DNA of 64,000 bases from Micromonosporaceae bacterium KJ-029 (GTDB lineage Bacteria; Actinomycetota; Actinomycetes; Mycobacteriales; Micromonosporaceae), in assembly GCA_005402585.1 (NCBI GenBank), contig BIFP01000052.1, positions 62,001-126,000 on the forward strand, read 5' to 3'. The notes under the pieces are model-generated. The model searched no databases and was not told the DNA's origin. It saw nothing but the letters and a program-made list of their open reading frames with translations. A program made the position numbers and the translations under genes. Position 1 is the first letter of the stretch. Each line of letters opens with the position of its first letter. Shown piece by piece: positions 34,564 to 41,204 of this stretch.

Positions 34564-35952
34564 ATGAAACGGTCCAGAACCCTGGTGTTGTCGGTGGTCG
34601 GCGTGCTGGCAGCTGCGCTCGGCGCGGTGTGGCTGGCACCTGCCGCGCACGCCGCCGAGGTCAGCGCGAGCTTCGTCAAGACGTCCGACTGGGGTACGGG
34701 CTGGGAGGGCAAGTACACGATCACCAACGGGGGCGGTGCCACGGTCAACGGCTGGAGCCTCAGCTTTGACCTGCCGGCCGGCACCACGGTCGGCACCTAC
34801 TGGGACGCCTTGCTGACCTCCAGCGGCCAGCGGTACACCTTCACCAACCGGTCCTGGAACGGCACCATCGCCCCGGGGGCGTCGGTCTCCTTCGGCTTCC
34901 TGGGCGGCGGTTCCGGCGTACCGGCGAACTGCCAGCTCAACGGCGCGGCCTGCGGCGGCGGGACGCCCCCGACCACCCCGCCGCCCACCACCCCGCCGCC
35001 CACCACCCCGCCGCCGACGACTCCGCCGCCGACCACCCCGCCGCCGGTCACCGGACTGCCGAAGCACATCCTGACCGGGTACTGGCACAACTTCGACAAC
35101 CCGGCCGTGGAGCTGCGACTACGCGACGTGCCCACCGAGTACGACCTGGTCGCGGTCGCCTTCGCCGACGCCACCGGCACGCCCGGCGCGGTCGGCTTCG
35201 CCATCGACCCCGGGCTGTCCGCCTCGCTCGGCGGCTACACCGACGCCGAGTTCTCCGCCGACGTACGAACGTTGCAGAACCGAGGCAAGAAGGTGATCAT
35301 CTCGGTCGGTGGTGAGACCGGCCGGGTCGCGGTGAACGACGCCGCCTCCGCGGTGGCCTTCGCCAACAGCGTGCACGCGTTGATCCAGCGGTACGGTTTC
35401 GACGGGGTCGATATCGACCTGGAGAACGGGCTGAACCCGACCTACATGGCGCAGGCGCTGCGGTCGCTGCGGTCGAAGGTGGGCAACGGCCTGATCATCG
35501 CGATGGCGCCGCAGACCATCGACATGCAGAACCCCGGCGGCAGCTACTTCAAGCTGGCGCTGGACATCAAGGACATCCTGACCGTGGTGAACACCCAGTT
35601 CTACAACTCCGGGGCGATGCTCGGCTGCGACAACAATGCCGCGTACGCCCAGGGGACGGTCAACTTCATCGTCGCGCTGGCCTGCATCCAGCTGGAGGCG
35701 GGGCTACGGCCCGACCAGGTCGGGCTCGGCCTGCCGGCCGGTGCCGGGGCGGCCGGTGGCGGCATCGTCGCGCCCAGCGTGGTCAACGCCGCGATGGACT
35801 GCCTGACCCGGGGCACCAACTGCGGCAGCTTCCGCCCCCCGCGTACCTACCCCGGTCTCCGCGGCGCGATGACCTGGTCCATCAACTGGGACGTCACCAA
35901 CGGCAACGGCTTCGCCCGCACCGTCTCCCCCCACCTCCGCACCCTCCCCTGA
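34564..35952 (+). CDS. Secreted GH18 chitinase with CBM2 module
   Basis: 462-aa secreted enzyme. Signal peptide (1-31, ending PAAHAA), CBM2-type binding module (about 32-130; WEGKYTITNGGGATVNGW, SWNGTIAPGASVSFGF), a Thr/Pro linker of TTPPP repeats (about 135-161), and a GH18 catalytic barrel (about 165-462) with DGVDIDLEN, where Glu287 is the acid/base residue. The SVGG strand (KKVIISVGGETG) is also present. It matches single-domain Streptomyces ChiC/D-like chitinases. ATG 34564 follows GGAGGG. Next to a GH16 glucanase it suggests degradation of fungal cell walls; each gene has its own promoter and operator. Confidence 0.95.
   Translation: MKRSRTLVLSVVGVLAAALGAVWLAPAAHAAEVSASFVKTSDWGTGWEGKYTITNGGGATVNGWSLSFDLPAGTTVGTYWDALLTSSGQRYTFTNRSWNGTIAPGASVSFGFLGGGSGVPANCQLNGAACGGGTPPTTPPPTTPPPTTPPPTTPPPTTPPPVTGLPKHILTGYWHNFDNPAVELRLRDVPTEYDLVAVAFADATGTPGAVGFAIDPGLSASLGGYTDAEFSADVRTLQNRGKKVIISVGGETGRVAVNDAASAVAFANSVHALIQRYGFDGVDIDLENGLNPTYMAQALRSLRSKVGNGLIIAMAPQTIDMQNPGGSYFKLALDIKDILTVVNTQFYNSGAMLGCDNNAAYAQGTVNFIVALACIQLEAGLRPDQVGLGLPAGAGAAGGGIVAPSVVNAAMDCLTRGTNCGSFRPPRTYPGLRGAMTWSINWDVTNGNGFARTVSPHLRTLP
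34967..35046 (+). repeat. 15-bp tandem repeat encoding the TTPPP linker
   Basis: About five copies of a 15-bp unit (ACCACCCCGCCGCCC and variants) encode the Thr-Pro-Pro linker between CBM2 and the GH18 domain. Confidence 0.85.
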
Positions 35953-35971
35953 CCCGCCACCCCTTCGCGCC

Positions 35972-36040
35972 GATCATGGAGTTGTGGTGCCCGTTCCAGC
36001 CGGATGCACGGCCTTTGCGAGGCACCACAACTCCACGATC
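35972..36040. terminator. GATCATG-type 20-bp hairpin between convergent genes
   Basis: GATCATGGAGTTGTGGTGCC (35972-35991) and its complement with one mismatch at 36021-36040, loop 29 nt. It lies between the chitinase stop and the convergent DUF1349 stop, so it can serve both. A related hairpin lies at 39566. Confidence 0.7.
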
Positions 36041-36048
36041 GCGGGGGG

Positions 36049-36639
36049 TCAGTGTTCGGGGTGGAGAGTCGCGTCGGCGGGGCCGTGGCGCCAGGCGGTG
36101 AAGTGGACGGTCAACCCGCCTCGGCTGGGGGAGCAGCAGTACGGGCCGGCCGACGCCTCGACGTCGGGAGCCAGCGGGGCGAGCCGGACCAGCCGCCACG
36201 GCTCGTCGGCCACCCGGGCGCGTACGGTCAGGGCGTTTCCGGCCCGGCTGACCCGTACGGTCACCTCCCGGCCCGTCCAGTCGGGGACCGGGGCGACCGA
36301 CCAGTCGGAGAACTCGCGCGTCACCACCGCGCCGACCTGCGGCTGGCCGTCGCTGACCTCCACCCCGGCCTTCACCCAGTTCCGGTCGTCCACCCGGACC
36401 AGCACCCCGGCCTGGTCGAACTGCTCCGTCCAGTCCAGCCGGAAGTCCACCTCCACCGCGCTGTCCACCGGGAACGGCGCGAGCAGCGCCGGGGCGCCGT
36501 CATGCACGAAGCCGTAGCTGGTGTGCCGCCACAGGTCGCTGCCCGCGCCCGGTTCGACGCTCAGCCCACCGTCCGGTTCCTCGACCGCCCGTACCGGCTG
36601 CTGCCACCAGGTGCCGCTGGACCAGTCGACGCTCCGCAT
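36049..36639 (-). CDS. DUF1349 family protein
   Basis: 196-aa protein with a concanavalin-like DUF1349 fold inferred from WQQPVRAV, TSYGFVHDGAPALL, FDQAGVLVRVDDRNWVKAGVE, the REFSDWSV strand and AGPYCCSPSRGGLTVHF near the end. Bacterial DUF1349 proteins are small beta-sandwich proteins of unknown role, sometimes associated with sugar metabolism. No signal peptide is visible from ATG 36639 (MRSVDWSSGTWW); the longer frame upstream has no support. It ends at the hairpin shared with the chitinase gene. Confidence 0.86.
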   Translation of the reverse strand: MRSVDWSSGTWWQQPVRAVEEPDGGLSVEPGAGSDLWRHTSYGFVHDGAPALLAPFPVDSAVEVDFRLDWTEQFDQAGVLVRVDDRNWVKAGVEVSDGQPQVGAVVTREFSDWSVAPVPDWTGREVTVRVSRAGNALTVRARVADEPWRLVRLAPLAPDVEASAGPYCCSPSRGGLTVHFTAWRHGPADATLHPEH

Positions 36640-36781
36640 GACGGCACGGTACCGGGCCGGGCGGCCCGGCCGTGACCCCGTCGACGCGGTGCGCCAGGCG
36701 GGAGTCGACATCGACGGGAGTCACGCCGTGCAGGCGGTGGGTTAGGCTCCGACGATCGAGCGAAGTTACCGGGAGGTAGGC

Positions 36782-37540
36782 ATGTCGGAGGGGCAGCGGG
36801 TCGCCATCGTGACCGGAGCGGCGCGGGGGATCGGCGCGGCCACCGCCAAGCGATTGGCCGCCGATGGGCTGGCCGTCGCGGTGGTGGACATCGAGGAGTC
36901 GGCGACGAAGGAGACCGTCGACGCGATCGCGGCGGCCGGTGGCCGGGCGCTCGGCGTCGGCGCCGACGTGGCCGACCGGGCGCAGGTGGAGGCCGCCGTC
37001 GAGCGGGTCGCCGCCGAACTGGGCGCCCCGGCCGTACTGGTCAACAACGCCGGAGTGCTCCGCGACAACCTGTTGTTCAAGATGACCGACGCCGACTGGG
37101 ACACGGTCATGGGCGTACACCTGCGGGGTGCCTTCCTGTTCAGCCAGGCCGCGCAGAAGCACATGGTCGAGGCCAGGTGGGGCCGGATCGTCAACCTCTC
37201 CAGCACCTCGGCGCTGGGTAACCGGGGCCAGGCGAACTACTCCGCCGCCAAGGCCGGCATGCAGGGCCTCACCAAGACCCTCGCCATCGAACTGGGCCCC
37301 TTCGGGGTGACCGTCAACGCGGTCGCGCCCGGTTTCATCGTGACCGACATGACCGCGGCGACCGCGGCCCGGATGAAGATCGACTTCGCGGCGTTGCAGA
37401 AGCACGCCGAGGCGGAGATCCCGGTCCGGCGGGTCGGTCGGCCCGAGGATGTGGCGCACGCCATCTCGTTCCTGGCCAGCGAGGGGGCGTCCTTCGTCTC
37501 CGGCCAGGTCATCTACGTCGCCGGCGGTCCGAAGGACTGA
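36782..37540 (+). CDS. 3-oxoacyl-ACP reductase FabG-like SDR
   Basis: 252-aa classical SDR. TGAARGIG cofactor motif (about 11-18), NNAG (about 88-91), the catalytic Ser in NLSSTSAL, and YSAAKAG (Tyr about 156, Lys about 160) are all intact, as is the C-terminal SGQVIYVAGGP. The closest remembered relatives are FabG homologues of actinomycetes that reduce 3-ketoacyl-ACP or CoA substrates. Without fatty acid genes nearby it is probably a secondary reductase. ATG 36782 has GGGAGG upstream. Transcription ends in a GGGCCC repeat pair. Confidence 0.92.
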   Translation: MSEGQRVAIVTGAARGIGAATAKRLAADGLAVAVVDIEESATKETVDAIAAAGGRALGVGADVADRAQVEAAVERVAAELGAPAVLVNNAGVLRDNLLFKMTDADWDTVMGVHLRGAFLFSQAAQKHMVEARWGRIVNLSSTSALGNRGQANYSAAKAGMQGLTKTLAIELGPFGVTVNAVAPGFIVTDMTAATAARMKIDFAALQKHAEAEIPVRRVGRPEDVAHAISFLASEGASFVSGQVIYVAGGPKD

Positions 37541-37557
37541 CCGTCGAGTGTTAAGAG

Positions 37558-37595
37558 GGGCCCCTTCCTATACGCCAGGCGTTAAGAAGGGGCCC
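37558..37595. terminator. Paired GTTAAGARGGGGCCC repeat between convergent genes
   Basis: Two directly repeated copies (37549 and 37581) whose halves pair: GGGCCCCTTC (37558-37567) with GAAGGGGCCC (37586-37595). The second copy runs into the stop codon TAA (37600-37602, minus strand) of the convergent membrane protein gene. Confidence 0.75.
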
Positions 37596-37599
37596 TTCC

Positions 37600-38007
37600 T
37601 TACCGGGTCTTCCAGAGCCAGGCCAGGCCGAGGATCGGCAGGACCAGCGGGATGTAGCCGTAGCCGCTGCCGAAACCGGACCACACCGTCTCGTCCGGGA
37701 ACAGGTCCGGGCGGGCCAGGCTGAAGGCACCGACCCCGACCACGCCAACCAGCTCCACGGTGCAGCAAGCGAGGGCCACCCGCCGGCCCGCGTGGCCGGC
37801 CCGGGCCAGGCCCACCGCCGCCACGATGTAGACCGTCGCGGCGAGCGCGGAGAGCAGGTACGCCAGCGGTGCCTGGTCGAACTTCGTCGCGATCTGCAGG
37901 CCGGCGCGGCTGGTGGCGGCGATCGCGAAGAGCAGGTACACCGCGATCAGCAGCCGGCCAGGGCCGGCGTTGGTCCTCGTCGGTCGCGCGGTCTCCACCT
38001 CAGCCAC
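37600..38007 (-). CDS. Small membrane protein (four TM)
   Basis: 135-aa hydrophobic protein with four predicted TM segments (about 20-40, 48-68, 77-97 and 110-131). It contains LLFAIAATSRAGLQIATKFDQAPLAY, seen in a conserved actinobacterial family with no known function. GTG 38007 has GGGAGG 6 nt upstream and overlaps the preceding gene by 8 bp. The stop codon lies within the GGGCCC repeat. Its partner upstream is similarly sized and hydrophobic, so the two may form a complex. Confidence 0.82.
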   Translation of the reverse strand: MAEVETARPTRTNAGPGRLLIAVYLLFAIAATSRAGLQIATKFDQAPLAYLLSALAATVYIVAAVGLARAGHAGRRVALACCTVELVGVVGVGAFSLARPDLFPDETVWSGFGSGYGYIPLVLPILGLAWLWKTR

Positions 38008-38386
38008 CGAGCACCTCCCAGGTCTGCTGGAGCCGGACCACGACCACCGGCGTCACCAGGCAGACCGCGCAGACGATCGCCGAGCCCCAGCGGGTCGGCT
38101 CCATCCGGGCCAGCACCGCCGCCAGCGGCGGCAGGCAGACCAGCGTCACCAGGTAGCCGAAGAACGCCCCGGGCTCACCCGGCCGCTCGCCACCGCCGAG
38201 CGCCACGCCGGCTGCCACGGCCAGCCCGAGCAGCAGCAGCTCCAGCCCGGCCAGGCCGATCAGCTGTACCCGGTCCGGCGCCCGGTGGCGCAGCGCGGCG
38301 ACCAGCGCCCAGGCCGCGACCAGCAGCGACAGCACGATGGCGGCGACGGCCAGTACGCCGTCGACCGGCGAATCGGCGCCGGTCAC
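38000..38386 (-). CDS. Small membrane protein (four TM), first of a pair
   Basis: 128-aa protein with four hydrophobic segments (about 10-30, 38-58, 72-90 and 100-117). I do not recognise a named family. GTG 38386 is the first plausible start; upstream codons in this frame (TTA, GTA) cannot initiate. It has no ribosome binding site of its own, but a 10-codon upstream ORF ends on its start (GGTGA), so translation could be coupled. It overlaps the second membrane gene. Confidence 0.72.
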   Translation of the reverse strand: MTGADSPVDGVLAVAAIVLSLLVAAWALVAALRHRAPDRVQLIGLAGLELLLLGLAVAAGVALGGGERPGEPGAFFGYLVTLVCLPPLAAVLARMEPTRWGSAIVCAVCLVTPVVVVRLQQTWEVLGG

Positions 38387-38427
38387 CGGTTGTGTCCGGT
38401 GCTTGTTGCAATCACCGGCCCACTCTA
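38383..38427 (-). promoter_or_regulatory. TAGAGT -10 and 10-codon leaderless upstream ORF
   Basis: TAGAGT (38427-38422) lies 6 nt before GTG 38415, the leaderless spacing. The ORF from 38415 encodes 10 residues (VIATSTGHNR) and its TGA overlaps the GTG of the membrane protein gene. This would supply ribosomes to a gene lacking its own Shine-Dalgarno. Confidence 0.4.
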
Positions 38428-38647
38428 CTAACCCCCGTAGTAAGAACACCGGCGACGGGGCGGTGGTGGCGAGACGGGCCCGGCGGGGGGCGCCGCGGCT
38501 GGCCGAGGCGTCGGGGCGTGGTGACCCCGCCACCACCGTTCTCGATCCCGGCAAAGCCGGCGGGGAGGCGGGCGTGGCCGTCCGGGGGGACTAGCGTGGA
38601 CCGTGCCGCGGGTCACCCGTGGGCAGGCGACGACGACGGAGGTGCGC

Positions 38648-39541
38648 GTGTTGCGGTTCGGGTTGTTCGGCACCGGTCACTGGGCGGCGGAGACGCACGC
38701 GGCGGCGCTCGACGCGCACCCGAAGGCGGACCTGGTCGGGGTCTGGGGCCGCAACCCGGACCGCGCCGCCGCCCTCGCGACGCGTTACGGCGTGCGGGCG
38801 TTCGACGACGTCGACGCGCTGATCGAGGCGTGCGACGCGGTCGCCGTCGCGTTGCCTCCGGACGTCCAGGCGGACATCGCCGTCCGGGCCGCCACCGCCG
38901 GCCGTCACCTGCTGCTGGACAAGCCGCTCGCGCTGACCGTCGGCGACGCCGACCGGGTGGTCGACGCCGTCGCTCAGTCGGGCGTGGCCTCGCTGATCTT
39001 CTTCACCGGCCGGTACCAGCCGAACGTGGCCGGTTTCGTCGCCGCGACCGCCGCGGCCGGCGGCTGGCACACCGCCAACGTGATCCAGTTCGCCTCGATC
39101 TTCCGGACCGACAGCCCGTACGGGCAGTCGCCCTGGCGCCGGCAGCACGGCGCGCTGTGGGACATCGGCCCGCACGCCCTGGCGATCCTGCTACCGGTGC
39201 TCGGTCGGGTGACCCAGGTGGCGGCCACGGACGGCCCCGGTGACCTGGTGCACCTGATGCTCACCCACGACGGCGGTGCCACCAGCACGGTGTCGCTCAC
39301 CCTGGACGCGCCGCCCGAGGCGGTGGCCCGGGAGTTCGTGTTCTACGGCGACAACGGCATCGAGAAGGTCCCGCCCGGCGACGGGAGCCCGGCGACGGCG
39401 TTCGGAGTGGCCATCGACCAGCTGCTGGCGGAGATCGACGCCGGCACCCGGGACCACCGCTGCGACGTGCGCTTCGGCCGCGAGGTGGTGACGGTGCTGG
39501 CCGCCGCCGAAGCCGCCCGCACCCAGCCACCCCCGACCTGA
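38648..39541 (+). CDS. Gfo/Idh/MocA-family oxidoreductase
   Basis: 297-aa NAD(P)-dependent oxidoreductase. The Rossmann motif FGLFGTGHWAAETHAAAL (about 4-21), the DKPLALT motif around residue 98 (Lys of EKP-type signature) and the second-domain GALWDIGPHAL (His of the catalytic site) are visible. These enzymes act on sugars, inositols or other polyols. No pathway partners are adjacent, so the substrate is unknown. GTG 38648 follows GGAGG; the frame upstream to 38603 is not needed. Confidence 0.88.
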   Translation: MLRFGLFGTGHWAAETHAAALDAHPKADLVGVWGRNPDRAAALATRYGVRAFDDVDALIEACDAVAVALPPDVQADIAVRAATAGRHLLLDKPLALTVGDADRVVDAVAQSGVASLIFFTGRYQPNVAGFVAATAAAGGWHTANVIQFASIFRTDSPYGQSPWRRQHGALWDIGPHALAILLPVLGRVTQVAATDGPGDLVHLMLTHDGGATSTVSLTLDAPPEAVAREFVFYGDNGIEKVPPGDGSPATAFGVAIDQLLAEIDAGTRDHRCDVRFGREVVTVLAAAEAARTQPPPT

Positions 39542-39565
39542 CCCCCACCCACCCCCGCCAGCCCG

Positions 39566-39628
39566 GGTTGATCATGAAGTTAGCGGGGGTTCTGGAGATC
39601 GAACCGCCCGCCAACTTCATGATCAACC
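39566..39628. terminator. GATCATGAAGTT-type hairpin
   Basis: 22-bp arms (39566-39587 and 39607-39628) with one mismatch; core of the left arm is GTTGATCATGAAGTT. It lies 24 bp after the oxidoreductase stop and is related in sequence to the hairpin at 35972. Confidence 0.7.
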
Positions 39629-39682
39629 GTAGGGGCGGGGCGGGCGGAGGGAAATGCGGTGGTCGGGGGGTGGGGTGGTCGG

Positions 39683-39688
39683 TAGGGT
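39683..39688 (+). promoter_or_regulatory. TAGGGT -10 element of the erm leader transcript
   Basis: TAGGGT ends 7 nt before ATG 39696, consistent with transcription beginning at or next to the first upstream ORF. No clear -35 is visible in the G-rich sequence upstream. Confidence 0.5.
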
Positions 39689-39695
39689 GGCGGGC

Positions 39696-39809
39696 ATGTG
39701 CGTTTGCGCTCTGATCAACGCGGTCGTCACGCCGGCCGCGTTCGGGCCGTTGCAGGTGGCCCGCCCGCGAGTCCGGCGTCCGGCCCTGGCTGACGCGACC
39801 CGCGACTGA
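39696..39809 (+). CDS. Upstream ORF 1 in the erm leader (37 codons)
   Basis: Begins MCVCALINAVV and ends RRPALADATRD. It starts at the predicted transcription start (leaderless). Residues 23-28 read RPRVRR, giving two Arg-x-Arg motifs, the type of nascent-chain sequence at which macrolides arrest ribosomes. It is too short to annotate by homology, and its coding status is inferred from position only. Confidence 0.45.
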   Translation: MCVCALINAVVTPAAFGPLQVARPRVRRPALADATRD

Positions 39810-39953
39810 CGCCCACACGCACGCTCCCGTCCCGCATCGCGGGGCGTGACGACCGGTGCGCCCGCGACTCAGCCACCCCCGGTGGTGGCCGGGCTACCAT
39901 CCGCCAGCCTGCCGGCACCCGGCCAGCACCGGGGCGCCGCCGGCTGCCCGTGC

Positions 39954-40028
39954 GTGATCGATCGATCCCGCCTTCGCGTCACTGACCAGGGCCGTCCGAG
40001 TCCCGACCGCTCGGACAGGCCCCGTTGA
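39954..40028 (+). CDS. Upstream ORF 2, candidate macrolide-sensing leader peptide of erm
   Basis: 24 codons from GTG 39954 to TGA 40026-40028, beginning MIDRSRLRVTDQ. Arg6-Leu7-Arg8 are at the same positions as the arrest motif of the ErmD leader peptide, where erythromycin stalls the ribosome. The ORF runs through stems A and B of the attenuator. No strong Shine-Dalgarno precedes it, which is the main weakness; a GTG 4 nt earlier opens another 11-codon frame. Confidence 0.5.
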   Translation: MIDRSRLRVTDQGRPSPDRSDRPR

Positions 40029-40070
40029 CGGCTGCCTGTCCGGATCCGTCGCCCGACGGCGACAGACAGG
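39994..40070 (+). promoter_or_regulatory. Candidate translational attenuator of erm
   Basis: Four segments with alternative pairings: A GTCCGAG (39994-40000), B CTCGGACAGGC (40010-40020), C GCCTGTCC (40034-40041), D GACAGG (40065-40070, containing the erm ribosome binding site). A:B is 7 bp, B:C is 8 bp, C:D is 6 bp enclosing a further hairpin (40046-40059). With A:B formed, C:D hides the AGGA site; if a ribosome stalled in upstream ORF 2 disturbs A:B, B can pair with C and free D. Confidence 0.55.
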
Positions 40071-40078
40071 ACGACGCC

Positions 40079-40876
40079 ATGGCGCCCCGCCGCATCCGCA
40101 CGACCGAACGCGACCGGTCCCGTCGCGTACTCTCGCAGAACTTTCTCGCCGACCCGGCTGCCATCGGGCGGCTGGTCGACGCCGCTCGCCCCGACCCCGG
40201 CGGACTGGTGCTGGAGGTGGGCGCCGGGCGGGGGCAACTGACCCGGCCGCTGTCCGTGCGCTGCCGTCGCCTGGTGGCGTACGAGGTTGATCCGGACGCC
40301 GGCGTGGAGCTGGCCCGGGTCTGCGCCGCCCTGCCCACGGTGACGCACCGCCAGGCGGACTTCCTCGCCGCGTCCCCGCCGCAGGAGGAATTCGCGGTGG
40401 TCGGCAACATTCCGTGGTCGCTGACCGCGGCGGTGGTGCGCTGGTGCCTGGCCGCTCCCGGGCTGCGGTCGGCGACCCTGCTGACCCAGTGGGAGTACGC
40501 CCGCCGGCGCGCCGGGGACTACGGCCGGTGGAGCCGGCTGACCGTGCTGACCTGGCCGGAGTTCGGCTGGCGGTTGGCCGGGCGGGTGCCGCGTGCCGCG
40601 TTCCGCCCGGTGCCCCGGGTCGACGCGGGCATCCTGCGCATCGAGCGCCGGGCGCAGCCGCTGTTGGCGCCGCACGCCCTGCCCGCGTACCGCCGGATGG
40701 TCGAGTTGGGCTTCGGCGGCGTCGGCGGCTCGATCGCGGCCTCGCTGGCCCGCCAGCATCCGCGGGCCCGGCTGGCGGCGGCGCTGCGGGCCAGCCGGCT
40801 CGACCCGGACACCCCGGTCGGGCACGTCTGGCCGGAACAGTGGCTGGTGCTGCACCGCCTGCTCCACGCCCGCTGA
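40079..40876 (+). CDS. erm: Erm-type 23S rRNA (adenine-N6)-methyltransferase
   Basis: 265-aa SAM-dependent methyltransferase of the Erm/KsgA family, expected to methylate A2058 of 23S rRNA and give macrolide-lincosamide-streptogramin B resistance. It has the Erm-type N-terminus RRVLSQNFLADPAAIGRLV (about 19-37), SAM motif LEVGAGRGQLT (about 45-55), the acidic EVDPDAG, and the target-adenine motif NIPWSLT (N-x-P-aromatic, about 119-125). Short Erm-like length and TQWEYARRRAG argue against housekeeping KsgA. ATG 40079 has AGGA upstream, buried in a hairpin. Intrinsic erm genes are known in Micromonospora and relatives. A 540-bp leader with two upstream ORFs precedes it. Confidence 0.9.
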   Translation: MAPRRIRTTERDRSRRVLSQNFLADPAAIGRLVDAARPDPGGLVLEVGAGRGQLTRPLSVRCRRLVAYEVDPDAGVELARVCAALPTVTHRQADFLAASPPQEEFAVVGNIPWSLTAAVVRWCLAAPGLRSATLLTQWEYARRRAGDYGRWSRLTVLTWPEFGWRLAGRVPRAAFRPVPRVDAGILRIERRAQPLLAPHALPAYRRMVELGFGGVGGSIAASLARQHPRARLAAALRASRLDPDTPVGHVWPEQWLVLHRLLHAR

Positions 40877-40884
40877 CCGGTACC

Positions 40885-40927
40885 GAAGGGGCCCTTCTCA
40901 ACACCCGCGGTTGCGGAGGGCCCCTTC
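40885..40927. terminator. GGGCCC hairpin between erm and the DUF2795 gene
   Basis: GAAGGGGCCC (40885-40894) pairs with GGGCCCCTTC (40918-40927), 10 bp perfect. It overlaps the stop codon of the convergent DUF2795 gene (TGA then AGGGGCCC on the minus strand). Confidence 0.75.
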
Positions 40928-41117
40928 ACCACTCGGTGCGCAGCGCCTCGGTGAGTTCGGCGGGGGAGCTGAACTGCTCCACCGGCAGCGCCCGTACGGC
41001 CTGCAACTGCTCCGTGGTCGCGCCGTTCTCCTGGCACCAGCGGATCAGGTCCTCGCGGGAGACGGGAAAGTCGAGCCCCGCGAGGTACTCCTGCGGGGAG
41101 GCGCCACTGTCGGTCAT
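40926..41117 (-). CDS. DUF2795 small protein
   Basis: 63-aa protein, MTDSGASPQEYLAGLDFPVS..., with the DUF2795 pattern: YLAGLDFPVSREDLIRWCQENGA and LQAVRALPVEQFSSPAEL. Such short helical proteins are common in actinobacteria and have no known function. ATG 41117 gives the standard length. It is convergent with erm and ends on the shared GGGCCC hairpin. Confidence 0.88.
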   Translation of the reverse strand: MTDSGASPQEYLAGLDFPVSREDLIRWCQENGATTEQLQAVRALPVEQFSSPAELTEALRTEW

Positions 41118-41204
41118 GCCGTCTGACCTACCCGCGCAACCGCCCCGGCACACCACCGGCCCGGCCCGGGCGTTTGCCCGCCGGGGCCGCGGGTAGCCGC
41201 AGGC

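Noticed and set aside
39950..39985. 11-codon ORF starting at GTG 39950 as the erm leader peptide
   Set aside because: It has only Arg2-x-Arg4, too early for nascent-chain arrest, and ends before the attenuator stems; the frame starting at 39954 fits better.
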